From Alkalibacterium olivapovliticus (GTDB lineage: Bacteria; Bacillota; Bacilli; Lactobacillales; Carnobacteriaceae_A), in the NCBI RefSeq assembly GCF_003003275.1, contig NZ_PVTO01000006.1:1-64000 (forward strand): 64,000 nt of DNA, read 5' to 3'. Under the pieces are notes generated by a model. The model was given only the letters and a program-made list of their open reading frames with translations. It did no database searches and was not told the DNA's origin. Numbering within the stretch: position 1 is the stretch's first letter; every line of letters begins with the position of its first letter. This document shows positions 52,151-60,823 of this stretch, one piece after another. The position numbers and the translations under genes were made by a program.

Positions 52151-52789
52151 ATGAACAAAAAGCAAATCATTCCGCTAATAGGTCTGATATCATTGATGGG
52201 TGCTTGCAGTAACGGGAATGAAGCTGCGTCTCCCAATACCATTGCAGAAGCTGAACTGACTGAGCGAGAAGAATATATGTTGTTCGCAACTTCTGATCAA
52301 TCATTTGTATACGATTTTAATTTGGGCAATGACAGTAAAGAAGCATCCATCTGGATTGAAAAATACGAGTTTGGTGAATTAGTTGAGTCTCATCTTTCTC
52401 GAATGTGGACAGACGTCGAAGGCAGTGGATTTATCCTTTTTACATTCTCTGATACACATATAAATCCAAGAGAAAAAGCCATCAACATGGGCGTGTATGG
52501 AGAATCTGGCGGTGGTGGAGGGACTTCAATAGATGAAATAATCGGCGAGGAAGCAGATACTGAAATGACGACTTGGGCAAGTGTTGTTACTGATGAGACG
52601 GATATTCCAGAAGGAGAGATTCTATTAGGCAGCTATTCTATTTCAATGGAAGGTAATAGCATGCAGTCACTCTCGCCAGAATTTTATGAAGACATCGAAG
52701 GGAACCTTGAAGAAATTGAAGACTATGCGGCCGTCTATATTTTTAAAGCGGAATTTAATGAGGTAGATGACAGCAATCAGGATGACTAG
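52151..52789 (+). CDS. Acidic lipoprotein, paralog of the next gene
   Basis: A 212-residue lipoprotein (lipobox LMGAC, Cys about residue 19). Conserved with the next protein are TIAEAELTEREE near the start of the mature part, FVYDFNLGND, IWIEKYEFGE, GEILLGSYSIS and the end EEIEDYAAVYIFKAEF. No known family is recognised; the even beta-strand pattern suggests one extracytoplasmic beta-sandwich domain. The ATG is preceded by AAAAGGGGAAT. Tandem paralogous lipoproteins of this kind often come from local duplication. Function unknown. Confidence 0.75.
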   Translation: MNKKQIIPLIGLISLMGACSNGNEAASPNTIAEAELTEREEYMLFATSDQSFVYDFNLGNDSKEASIWIEKYEFGELVESHLSRMWTDVEGSGFILFTFSDTHINPREKAINMGVYGESGGGGGTSIDEIIGEEADTEMTTWASVVTDETDIPEGEILLGSYSISMEGNSMQSLSPEFYEDIEGNLEEIEDYAAVYIFKAEFNEVDDSNQDD

Positions 52790-52820
52790 CTGTGGATGGG
52801 GAAAAATTTTGGAGGGTATT

Positions 52821-53504
52821 ATGAAAAGATTAAGTTTGGGTTTAACGGTAGCTATACTACATAGTGCATGTGCAAATGAAGTGACTGATGAGAACGAGAG
52901 TGACACTGCAGGAACGAGTGAGGAAGAGACTCAAACAAACACTATCGCGGAATCTCAGCTTACTGAGAGAGAAGAAGCTATCCTTCAGGGAGTACACAAT
53001 CAATCATTGATATTCGATTATACTGTAGACAGCAGTTACGATACGGGTGCTGTCTGGATCGAAAAGTATGAATTCGGAGAACAGACTGAATGGGATATAA
53101 TGCACGTTTCAATGGAAATAACTGGCAGTGACAGTGGCTATATAGTGTTTACTCCTGCTGAATTATATGGTACTGAGGATCAGCTTTTATTGACTGTTGG
53201 AATCAGTACTGGGACGAGTTCTCACTATGGGACGACATCAGATTCACTACCAGACCTGGGGACTGAAACTGACGAGGATGGATTTTCTGAAAACACGATT
53301 TGGGGAACATCATCTAACCAGACCATTGACCTGACAAGTGGTGAAATTATTCTGGGAAGTCTCATCGCAGCTAGTATGGATGACGGATTAAGCACATTAT
53401 CTAGTGGTTTTTATACTGACGCGGAAGAGAATAGAGAGGAAATTGAGGAATACGAGGCAATATATCTGATCAAAGCTGAGTTTACTAAGGAAAGTGAAGA
53501 GTAA
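52821..53504 (+). CDS. Acidic lipoprotein, paralog of the preceding gene
   Basis: A 227-residue protein from the ATG at 52821, preceded by TTGGAGGGT; an upstream in-frame ATG at 52767 lies inside the previous gene and lacks a ribosome site. The signal ends in ILHSAC, an imperfect lipobox with Cys at about residue 17. The mature protein repeats the TIAESQLTEREE, IWIEKYEFGEQ, GEIILGSLIAASM and EEIEEYEAIYLIKAEF blocks of its neighbour. Function unknown. The 31-base gap suggests co-transcription. Confidence 0.72.
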   Translation: MKRLSLGLTVAILHSACANEVTDENESDTAGTSEEETQTNTIAESQLTEREEAILQGVHNQSLIFDYTVDSSYDTGAVWIEKYEFGEQTEWDIMHVSMEITGSDSGYIVFTPAELYGTEDQLLLTVGISTGTSSHYGTTSDSLPDLGTETDEDGFSENTIWGTSSNQTIDLTSGEIILGSLIAASMDDGLSTLSSGFYTDAEENREEIEEYEAIYLIKAEFTKESEE

Positions 53505-53665
53505 CTAATTGAAAGAGGGGGCTGATGCTTAATAATCAGTCCTTATTTAGTATTAGTAAGTAGCAGTATTGACTTGAGCCTAAGCAATTGTTAGACTGTT
53601 CTCTATATTAAAATGAGATTAGAAATGAAGTATTAGATTAAAAGTAAATTTGAGGAGGAAGACGT

Positions 53666-54796
53666 TTGAATGAGCAGTTAACCGTCAGACCGGGTCCGGA
53701 AGCTTACAGGTGTAACCCGGGTATTATTGAAGTTTTAAAGGACTATCTGATCGATAGAGCATTCAAACGTGTGCTGATCGTTCACGGGAAAACGTCCTGG
53801 GAAAAGGTGGAATCTAAAGTCAGTCTCATTTTAAATGAAGCTGATTTAAAGCAGATTGAAGAGGTCACATTCGAAGGTGAATGCAGCTACGAAGAAGTTG
53901 CCCGCCTTAAAAAAATAGCTGAAACTGTAAAAGCCGATGTTGTTATAGGGATTGGTGGCGGTAAAATTATGGATACAGTAAAATACGTAGCGGCAGAAGT
54001 GCCCTCCCTGCATTCAATTCTTATCCCGACTCTTGCGAGTAACTGTGCGCCGTGGACCTCCTTAAGTGTAATGTATTCGATCGATGGAGAATTTATACGC
54101 TATGACTTCCACCACCGCCAGGCATCACTCCTTCTGGTGGATACTGAGATTATTCTGGATTCGCCTGTGAGGTATTTTGCAGCTGGAATTGGGGACACGC
54201 TGGCTAAATGGTATGAATCAGAACCTAACCTTTCTTTACCAGGAAATGATTCTGCGGCGTTGATGATTGCACGTTCAGTGGCAGCCATGTGTAAAGACAC
54301 AATTGAAAAATACGGGGTTCAGTCAGTAAAAGATGCGGAGAATAGGAACCTTACTAACGCATATACTAAAATTGTCGAAACCATTATTATGACGGGCGGA
54401 CTGGTCGGTGGATTTGGAGATGAACTGGCGCGTACAACTGCAGCGCATGCGATTCATGATGGATTGACTTTCTTTCCCTCTGTGCATCACTTGCTACACG
54501 GCGAAAAGGTAGCCTATGGCGTAATGGTTCAATTGGTTTTGAATAACAAAGTAGACGAGATATCGTCAGTTGCAGAATTGTTCCAGTCCTTACATCTTCC
54601 GGTGTGTCTTGAAGACCTTGGTTTGGACACAACTGTTGAGTTGTATGAAAAACTCGCTTGGCTTTCGATTGAGCATGATCCAGGGATCCATAATCTGCCA
54701 TACCCTATTTCGGAGGGCATTTTAGCTGAAGCGATCAGGCAGAACGAATACCATATAAAAAGGTGGAAAATGAGTCTTTCACATTTGAATAGTTGA
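53666..54796 (+). CDS. Iron-type alcohol dehydrogenase, HcxA/YbdH-like
   Basis: A 376-residue NAD(P)-dependent dehydrogenase of the glycerol dehydrogenase-like family. It opens VRPGPEAYRCNPGI, binds nucleotide at VIGIGGGKIMDTVKYVA (about 92-108), has PTLASNCAPWTSLSVMY, and carries metal-binding His residues in HAIHDGLTFF and HHLLHGEKVAYG. The order and wording match E. coli YbdH (HcxA), which reduces 2-oxo acids such as 2-oxobutyrate and 2-oxoglutarate, more closely than true glycerol dehydrogenases. TTG start after AGGAGGAAGACG. A single-gene transcript with its own terminator. Confidence 0.85.
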   Translation: MNEQLTVRPGPEAYRCNPGIIEVLKDYLIDRAFKRVLIVHGKTSWEKVESKVSLILNEADLKQIEEVTFEGECSYEEVARLKKIAETVKADVVIGIGGGKIMDTVKYVAAEVPSLHSILIPTLASNCAPWTSLSVMYSIDGEFIRYDFHHRQASLLLVDTEIILDSPVRYFAAGIGDTLAKWYESEPNLSLPGNDSAALMIARSVAAMCKDTIEKYGVQSVKDAENRNLTNAYTKIVETIIMTGGLVGGFGDELARTTAAHAIHDGLTFFPSVHHLLHGEKVAYGVMVQLVLNNKVDEISSVAELFQSLHLPVCLEDLGLDTTVELYEKLAWLSIEHDPGIHNLPYPISEGILAEAIRQNEYHIKRWKMSLSHLNS

Positions 54797-54882
54797 TGCA
54801 TTTTCTATAAACTTAATTCAGCACAAAAATTAAAGGTTCTATGACCCACATCAATTATTATAGAACCAAATTAAATAGGCTT

Positions 54883-54936
54883 AACCTGAGAAGGTCTATC
54901 AATCATTTGAGAGACTACATTTCTCGGGTTTTTTGT
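54883..54936 (+). terminator. Terminator after the dehydrogenase gene
   Basis: AACCTGAGAA (54883-54892) pairs with TTCTCGGGTT (54921-54930), followed by TTTTTTG. A second hairpin, GGTTCTAT with ATAGAACC, lies just upstream (about 54835-54867). Confidence 0.75.
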
Positions 54937-54978
54937 ATTTTAGCTGATGCTCAGATTAAATAAGATTTGATGTGATAA

Positions 54979-55456
54979 CTTAAGCAAACGCGAAGTCCTT
55001 AAAAGCTTGAGCTGTATGAAGGGGATTCCCTTCAGTCCACTCGGCTATCAGCAAGTGTGAGTATGCCAAAGAAGGTGGAAGTTAGGCAAACTCCAGACAG
55101 GAAAAAGCTTGAGCTGTATGAAGGAGATTCCCCTTCAGTCCACTCGTCTAGCAGGAAGTGTGAGTATGCCAAAGAAGGTGGGAGTTAAGTAAACTCCAGA
55201 CAGAAAAAGCTTGAGCTGTATGAAGGGGGACCCCCTTCAGTCCACTCGTCTAGCAGGAAGTGTGAGTATGCCAAAGAAGGTGGAAGTTAAGCAAACTCCA
55301 GACAGAAAAAGCTTGAGCTGTATGAAGGGGATTCCCCTTCAGTCCACTCGGCTAACCGCAAGTGTGAGTATGCCAAAGAAGGTGGAAGTTAAGCAAACTC
55401 CAAAGAGAAAAAGCTTGAGCTGTATGAAGGGGATTCCCCTTCAGTCCACTCGTCTA
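54979..55456 (+). repeat. 102-bp tandem repeat array with conserved hairpin
   Basis: The unit beginning AAGCTTGAGCTGTATGAAGG starts at 55003, 55105, 55207, 55309 and 55411, an exact 102-base period; four units are complete and the fifth is cut after CACTCG. A degenerate partial unit precedes the first. Each unit carries the palindrome GAAGGGGATTCCCCTTC. In the third it is changed on both arms to GAAGGGGGACCCCCTTC, keeping the pairing. Because 102 is a multiple of three, a frame of 88 codons crosses units three to five with a 34-residue repeat, but no ribosome site precedes it. There are no variable spacers, so it is not a CRISPR array. Confidence 0.85.
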
Positions 55457-55593
55457 AAAGGCGAGTTTGAACTTTGATAATTTGCTTTATGGTCCCAGTA
55501 GTATACTGTCAGTCAGGAAAATCGATTGATGAGTTGATTTTTCAACTTAGGAGAGAAATTGTTAATCCTTATTTTTCTGTTACCGATAACACT

Positions 55594-55631
55594 TTAAAAG
55601 CGCTTGTTTATTTTACTGGGAGTGCTAGAAT
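55594..55631 (+). promoter_or_regulatory. Possible promoter and operator of the maltodextrin operon
   Basis: TTGTTT (55604-55609), a 16-base spacer and TAGAAT (55626-55631) form a plausible promoter about 80 bases before the first gene. It overlaps TTAAAAGCGCTTGTTTA (55594-55610), centred on CG like LacI-family and CcpA sites, and similar to the cre site at 62557-62570. A 63-codon frame across this segment has no ribosome site and is probably not a gene. Confidence 0.4.
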
Positions 55632-55709
55632 CAAATTGAAACCGCTTCATGAAAACAAAGACTAATCACCTATTTTTACTAAACCGTTATTAAGGAAGGG
55701 GACATCATT

Positions 55710-57584
55710 ATGGACACAGCAGCAATTTATCACCGTGCCGAGAGCGAGTATGCTTATTTATATGAACGGGGACACTATCATATTCGAATCCGTACAAAAG
55801 CAAAAGACGTTCAAAGCGTTGAACTGATCAGTGGAGATCCTTATGCACTGGATCATGAAAAATGGTTTTTAAAAGGAAAAGAAATGAAGAAAATAGCCTC
55901 AACCAATATGCATGACTACTGGATGATCGACACCCACGAGCCGACAAAACGTATGGCGTATGGATTTAGAGTTATTGGAAAAGATGGAATTGAAATCTTT
56001 TATTCTGATCAGGGCGTGTATCCATTCGAGGAAACATTCTTAAGTCAGATGAACTTCTACTTCCGTGTACCGTATATTCATGAAATAGATGCATTCCGGG
56101 CACCGCAATGGGCAACCGAAACAATCTGGTATCAGATTTTCCCTGAACGATTTGCGAATGGGAACCCCTCAAATGATCCTGAAGGGACTCTACCATGGGG
56201 AAGCAGAGAGCATCCGTCACGTGATGATTTTTATGGAGGAGACCTCCAAGGCGTATTAGACCATATGGATTACCTGGAAGATCTGGGCATCAATGGCATT
56301 TATTTTACGCCGATTTTCAAGGCTCACTCTAACCATAAATACGACACGATCGATTATAAAGAAGTCGATCCAGATTTTGGAGACAAAAAATTATTCAAAA
56401 AAGTAGTAGATGAAGCACATAAACGGGGCTTCCGTGTGATGATCGATGCTGTATTTAATCATGTTGGGATTCATTCGCCTCAGTGGCTGGATGTCCTTAA
56501 AAATCAGGAAAACTCTATTTACAAAGACTGGTTCTACATTCACTCATTCCCAGTGGATGATGTCGCTGGATTAAGTACAGAAGCACTGGAAAATGTGGGC
56601 CGTGTAAACTATGACACGTTTGCGTTTACTGGACATATGCCGAAACTGAATACAGCCAATCCGGATGTGCAGGAGTATCTTCTGGATATTGCCACCTACT
56701 GGATCAAAGAGTTCGACATTGATGCATGGCGTCTGGACGTTGCCAATGAAGTGGATCACTACTTCTGGAAACGATTCTTTAAAGAAACCACAGCGATAAA
56801 AGAAGATTTATATATATTGGGAGAAATTTGGCATTCATCTCAAAACTGGTTAAACGGGGACGAATTCCATGCGGTTATGAACTATGCCTTTACAGATACG
56901 ATCGAAAACTACTTCTTCAAGAAGTTTTTGTCACCTACACGCATGGTCTCAGGATTGAACACGCAGTTGATGCTGTATCGTCAGCAGACCACAGAAGTAA
57001 TGTTCAACTTACTGGATTCTCATGATACACCACGTGTGCTGTCAAAAGCAGGAAATGACAAAAATTTAGTGAAGTCTGCGATGGCCTTTTTATATGCCCA
57101 GCCTGGAGCACCCTGTCTGTACTACGGAACAGAAGTAGGCATGGACGGATTAATGGATCCTGATTGCCGTAAATGCATGATCTGGGATGAAGACAAGCAG
57201 GACCAGGATATGCTGGCTTTCACAAAAGAACTGATTAAATTCCGTAAAATGTATTCCGATATCCTGATTACCGGCGATACTGAGTGGCATGACGTGAGAG
57301 ATGATGAACAATTCTTAGGGTTCAAGAGAAAACTGGGAAATAGAGAATTATTTTTCTTCTTTAATCAGGATGAAGAAGAAGCGTTCATCCCACTCATTCC
57401 TAGAGGCGCGAAAAAAGTATTCAGTTTGAACGACGTGGCCGATAACGATGAAACGCTGCTGTCTCAAAACGGATTCTCCATCTTTTACTACGAAGATGAA
57501 GAGGAAGAACGAAAAGAACGACTGGTGAAAAAACGCGACCGTGCTAAAAAACGCAAAGTATTACTGGAAGCGATCAAAAAGTAA
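55710..57584 (+). CDS. Neopullulanase/maltogenic amylase-type alpha-glycosidase (GH13)
   Basis: A 624-residue cytoplasmic GH13 enzyme that shortens maltodextrins, cyclodextrins or pullulan fragments to maltose and glucose. The N-terminal CBM34-type domain (about 1-125) and the barrel start ETIWYQIFPERFANG define the GH13_20 group. Catalytic residues are Asp343 (WRLDVANEV), Glu372 (ILGEIWH) and Asp439 (NLLDSHDTPR). There is no signal peptide, so substrates come through an importer. The C-terminus is unusually basic and charged (EEEERKERLVKKRDRAKKRK). First gene of the operon; the ATG follows AAGGAAGGGGAC. Confidence 0.93.
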   Translation: MDTAAIYHRAESEYAYLYERGHYHIRIRTKAKDVQSVELISGDPYALDHEKWFLKGKEMKKIASTNMHDYWMIDTHEPTKRMAYGFRVIGKDGIEIFYSDQGVYPFEETFLSQMNFYFRVPYIHEIDAFRAPQWATETIWYQIFPERFANGNPSNDPEGTLPWGSREHPSRDDFYGGDLQGVLDHMDYLEDLGINGIYFTPIFKAHSNHKYDTIDYKEVDPDFGDKKLFKKVVDEAHKRGFRVMIDAVFNHVGIHSPQWLDVLKNQENSIYKDWFYIHSFPVDDVAGLSTEALENVGRVNYDTFAFTGHMPKLNTANPDVQEYLLDIATYWIKEFDIDAWRLDVANEVDHYFWKRFFKETTAIKEDLYILGEIWHSSQNWLNGDEFHAVMNYAFTDTIENYFFKKFLSPTRMVSGLNTQLMLYRQQTTEVMFNLLDSHDTPRVLSKAGNDKNLVKSAMAFLYAQPGAPCLYYGTEVGMDGLMDPDCRKCMIWDEDKQDQDMLAFTKELIKFRKMYSDILITGDTEWHDVRDDEQFLGFKRKLGNRELFFFFNQDEEEAFIPLIPRGAKKVFSLNDVADNDETLLSQNGFSIFYYEDEEEERKERLVKKRDRAKKRKVLLEAIKK

Positions 57585-57621
57585 ACTCAATACCCACTAT
57601 TTCAGTTAGGACGTGTAAGTT

Positions 57622-59892
57622 ATGGAAAGAATTGCAAAAGTAGATCCGTGGAAGGTCATATCCACTGACGTAAATGAAAAGAAGCGGGTGCAGGAAAGTT
57701 TAACCTCAATCGGGAACGGCTATATGGGTCTGCGAGGAAATTTTGAAGAAGGATTTTCTGGAGACACTCATATCGGCACGTACCTAGCTGGTGTCTGGTA
57801 CCCGGACAAAACGCGAGTTGGCTGGTGGAAAATAGGCTATCCTGACTATTTCGGAAAAGTCATCAATGCGACTAATTTCATACCAGTAACGATTCGTGTA
57901 AATGGTCATCAAGTCGACCTGGCTGTCGATGACATCAGAGATTACTATCTGGAACTGGATATGAAAGAAGGCATTCTGAACCGGTCGTTCGTCTGGATGA
58001 AAGATGGACTGGAAATTGCCTTTACATTCTCACGATTCGTCAGTGTCGCCACTAAAGAACTGGCTGTCATTAAAGTGTCTGTTGAGGTTTTAACGGGTCA
58101 AGCAGAACTTGAACTGACGGCGCTTCTAGATGGGGACGTTGAGAATGAAGACAGTAATTATGATGAAACATTCTGGCTGGAAAGAAACAGAGGATTGAGT
58201 CCTTACCCTTATCTGACAACTAAAACGGTAGAGAATAACTTTGGAACAGATCGCTTTACCGTAACCATGATGATGGCGAACCAAGTGGAAAATCTGACAT
58301 CTGACTCTTCAAATGAGTCAGAGATGAAAGTGGAAGAAACGGTTAAAGCATCTGTTTCAGCAGGCGACAAAGTCTCACTGACAAAAATCGTATCAGTAGT
58401 TTCCAGTCGTGACATAGAAGAGTCTGATCAAGTCGAAGCTGCAGAAGCATTGCTTAATGCGGCAGTAGAAAAAGGCTATGACCAGTTAAGAGAGGCACAC
58501 GTCGCTGAATGGGCGAACCGCTGGGACAAAGCGGATGTCGTGATCGAAGGCGATGAAGCCAGCCAGCAGGGGGTCCGGTTTAATATTTTCCAGCTGTTCT
58601 CGACTTATTATGGAGAAGATCCAAGATTAAATGTTGGACCTAAAGGCTTTACAGGCGAAAAATATGGAGGCGCAACTTACTGGGATACTGAGTCCTGTAT
58701 TTTGCCGATGTACTTGTCTACGACAGATGAGGAAGTATCAAAACAGCTATTGGTCTATCGCCATAACCAGCTGGAACAGGCGCACACCAACGCTCAGAAA
58801 CAGGGACTTGAAGGTGCTCTTTACCCAATGGTGACGTTCACTGGAATCGAGTGCCACAATGAATGGGAAATCACATTTGAAGAGATCCACCGAAATGGTG
58901 CCATAGCACACGCGATTTATAACTATTCGTCTTACTTTGGCGATGAGTCGTACTTACTGGATAAAGGGCTAGATGTCCTGGTCGGTATTTCTAGATTCTG
59001 GGCAGACCGTGTTCATTATTCTCAGCGCAATAAGCAGTATATGATTCATGGCGTCACCGGACCCAATGAATATGAAAACAACATCAATAATAACTGGTAC
59101 ACCAATACAATGGCTGCCTGGACGTTAAGGTACACTCTCGAATCTCTGGAAAAAGCGTCTGCTGAGAAAAAAGGAAATCTAGGCGTTAGTACGGAAGAAT
59201 CAGAAAAGTGGCATGATATTGTCAAGCATATGTATTTCCCGAAAGACGAAGAGCTGGATGTCTATGTTCAACATGACTCTTTCCTGGATAAAGACTTGCA
59301 GCCTGTCACATCGCTTAAACCAGAAGAGCGTCCAATCAACCAGAACTGGTCGTGGGATAAAATTTTACGTTCGCCTTTCATCAAACAGGCAGATGTCCTG
59401 CAGGGGATGTATTTTCTGAATCATGAGTTCAGCCAGGAAGAAAAAGAGAAAAACTTTGACTTCTACGAACCAATGACTGTTCACGAATCATCCTTATCTC
59501 CACTTGTTCATTCGATTTTAGCATCTGAATTAGGCAAAAAAGAAAAAGCATTCGAAATGTATGAACGCACAGCCAGATTAGATCTGGACAATTATAATAA
59601 TGATACCGAAGATGGTCTTCACATTACCTCTATGAGTGGAGGATGGTTATCGATCGTTCAAGGATTTGCCGGTATGCGGACGTTAGAAGGGCATTTATCT
59701 TTTGACCCATACTGTCCGACTCAATGGGACGGCTACCAGTTCAAACTGAAATACAGAGGTCGTCTGATTAAAGTGAATGTAACAGCTAAAGAAGTAGAAT
59801 TCACGTTGGAAGAAGGTCAGGATCTGACCTTCACCTTATATGGCAAAGAAGTCACGCTTAAAGACGCCCTGACAAACTCAATAGAAAAATAA
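57622..59892 (+). CDS. mapA: Maltose phosphorylase (GH65)
   Basis: Cytoplasmic enzyme that splits maltose with inorganic phosphate into glucose and beta-D-glucose-1-phosphate, saving one ATP per maltose. The 756-residue length and the GH65 fold are standard: N-terminal beta-sandwich (to about 270), linker helices, (alpha/alpha)6 barrel and C-terminal beta domain. The general acid Glu483 lies in [16 protein letters not shown], and the phosphate/sugar pocket has [17 protein letters not shown] and [16 protein letters not shown]. Trehalose and kojibiose phosphorylases are close relatives, but the neighbours favour maltose. A weak leader (TTAGGACG) precedes the ATG. The operon continues with pgmB. 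Confidence 0.93.
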   Translation: MERIAKVDPWKVISTDVNEKKRVQESLTSIGNGYMGLRGNFEEGFSGDTHIGTYLAGVWYPDKTRVGWWKIGYPDYFGKVINATNFIPVTIRVNGHQVDLAVDDIRDYYLELDMKEGILNRSFVWMKDGLEIAFTFSRFVSVATKELAVIKVSVEVLTGQAELELTALLDGDVENEDSNYDETFWLERNRGLSPYPYLTTKTVENNFGTDRFTVTMMMANQVENLTSDSSNESEMKVEETVKASVSAGDKVSLTKIVSVVSSRDIEESDQVEAAEALLNAAVEKGYDQLREAHVAEWANRWDKADVVIEGDEASQQGVRFNIFQLFSTYYGEDPRLNVGPKGFTGEKYGGATYWDTESCILPMYLSTTDEEVSKQLLVYRHNQLEQAHTNAQKQGLEGALYPMVTFTGIECHNEWEITFEEIHRNGAIAHAIYNYSSYFGDESYLLDKGLDVLVGISRFWADRVHYSQRNKQYMIHGVTGPNEYENNINNNWYTNTMAAWTLRYTLESLEKASAEKKGNLGVSTEESEKWHDIVKHMYFPKDEELDVYVQHDSFLDKDLQPVTSLKPEERPINQNWSWDKILRSPFIKQADVLQGMYFLNHEFSQEEKEKNFDFYEPMTVHESSLSPLVHSILASELGKKEKAFEMYERTARLDLDNYNNDTEDGLHITSMSGGWLSIVQGFAGMRTLEGHLSFDPYCPTQWDGYQFKLKYRGRLIKVNVTAKEVEFTLEEGQDLTFTLYGKEVTLKDALTNSIEK

Positions 59893-59894
59893 AT

Positions 59895-59924
59895 GAAGGG
59901 GAAGAATTTCTTCCCCTCTTTTTT
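59895..59924 (+). terminator. Terminator or attenuator after mapA
   Basis: AGGGGAAGAA (59897-59906) pairs with TTCTTCCCCT (59908-59917), followed by CTTTTTT. It lies inside the gene series, so pgmB and the following gene probably also have their own promoter in the 258-base gap, or read-through is partial. Confidence 0.85.
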
Positions 59925-60055
59925 AGGAAAAAGATGAACCAAAAAGCTTATAAGCCCCTTTTTAAAGACATTTTTCTCTGAAAAATGATCCATATAATCT
60001 TTCAACTGCCTAACTTCCCAACTCGTGAGAAATGTCAATTTGAGGTAGCCATACA

Positions 60056-60100
60056 ACGGACGGAAGTACCAATGTAGTCGCTATTATCCGACGGACGGAA
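60056..60100. repeat. Direct repeat upstream of pgmB
   Basis: ACGGACGGAA occurs at 60056-60065 and again at 60091-60100, 35 bases apart, within the leader of pgmB. Such a spacing could suit a dimeric regulator, but nothing further supports this. Confidence 0.35.
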
Positions 60101-60150
60101 AATAGGTCATTCTGAAAAACGAAAACAATAAAAAACAGGAGGAACAACAC

Positions 60151-60810
60151 ATGATTAAAGGATTAATATTCGATTTAGACGGCGTCATTACGGATACAGC
60201 TGAATTTCACTATCTTGCATGGAAAAGCCTGGCACAAAAAATAGGAATTGAGATCGACCGTGAATTCAATGAACAGTTGAAAGGAATCAGTCGCATGGAA
60301 TCACTGGATCTGATTTTGAAACACGGAAACAAAGAACAGGACTTCACTGAAGAAGAAAAAGAAGCTCTCGCTACTCAAAAAAATGACGAATACAAAGAAT
60401 CCATAAAAGAAATCACGCCTGAGGATCTGCTTCCGGGTATTGAAAAATTGCTAAAAGAGGCTAAAGAAAGAAATTTAGGTATGGTACTGGCTTCTGCTAG
60501 TAAGAACGGCCCGGCAATCATGGATAATCTTCAGATCACAGATTTATTTGATGGAATCGTTGATCCTGCATCGCTTAAAGCAGGCAAGCCTGACCCGGAA
60601 ATCTTTGTCAGAGGTGCAGAAATGCTGGGACTCGATCCATCAGAATGCGTAGGGTTGGAAGATGCTGAAGCCGGAATTGAGGCAATCAATGGTGCCCATA
60701 TGTTCTCAGTTGGAGTAGGATCCAAAGAAGCCATGAAAGAAGCTGATTATGCGGTTGAAGATACTTCTCAGCTTGATTTAAATACGATACTTGAAAAAGC
60801 AGGTCAATAA
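60151..60810 (+). CDS. pgmB: Beta-phosphoglucomutase
   Basis: Cytoplasmic HAD-superfamily enzyme, 219 residues, that converts beta-D-glucose-1-phosphate from maltose phosphorylase to glucose-6-phosphate. The nucleophile Asp8 and acid/base Asp10 are in IFDLDGVITDTAEFH, the cap domain has LKGISRMESLDLIL, and motifs II-III/IV are LASASKNGP, KAGKPDPEIF and GLEDAEAGIEAI. The length is normal. ATG after AGGAGGAACAACAC, a leader that recurs almost exactly before the binding-protein gene at 62673. Completes the phosphorolytic maltose route with mapA. Confidence 0.95.
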   Translation: MIKGLIFDLDGVITDTAEFHYLAWKSLAQKIGIEIDREFNEQLKGISRMESLDLILKHGNKEQDFTEEEKEALATQKNDEYKESIKEITPEDLLPGIEKLLKEAKERNLGMVLASASKNGPAIMDNLQITDLFDGIVDPASLKAGKPDPEIFVRGAEMLGLDPSECVGLEDAEAGIEAINGAHMFSVGVGSKEAMKEADYAVEDTSQLDLNTILEKAGQ

Positions 60811-60823
60811 AGGAGAGTTTCAG

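Noticed and set aside
54883-54936. T-box leader
   Set aside because: The hairpin resembles a T-box terminator, but no AGGGTGG-type T-box sequence or specifier region precedes it, and no aminoacyl-tRNA gene follows.
54979-55477. CRISPR array
   Set aside because: The units repeat as a whole every 102 bases with no unique spacers, and no cas genes are near.
55211-55477. Protein with 34-residue repeats
   Set aside because: The frame exists only because the repeat length is a multiple of three; there is no ribosome site, and variation keeps the hairpin rather than the amino acids.
55474-55665. 63-codon frame before the maltodextrin operon
   Set aside because: It starts at an unsupported TTG at the edge of the repeat array and overlaps a better promoter/operator candidate.
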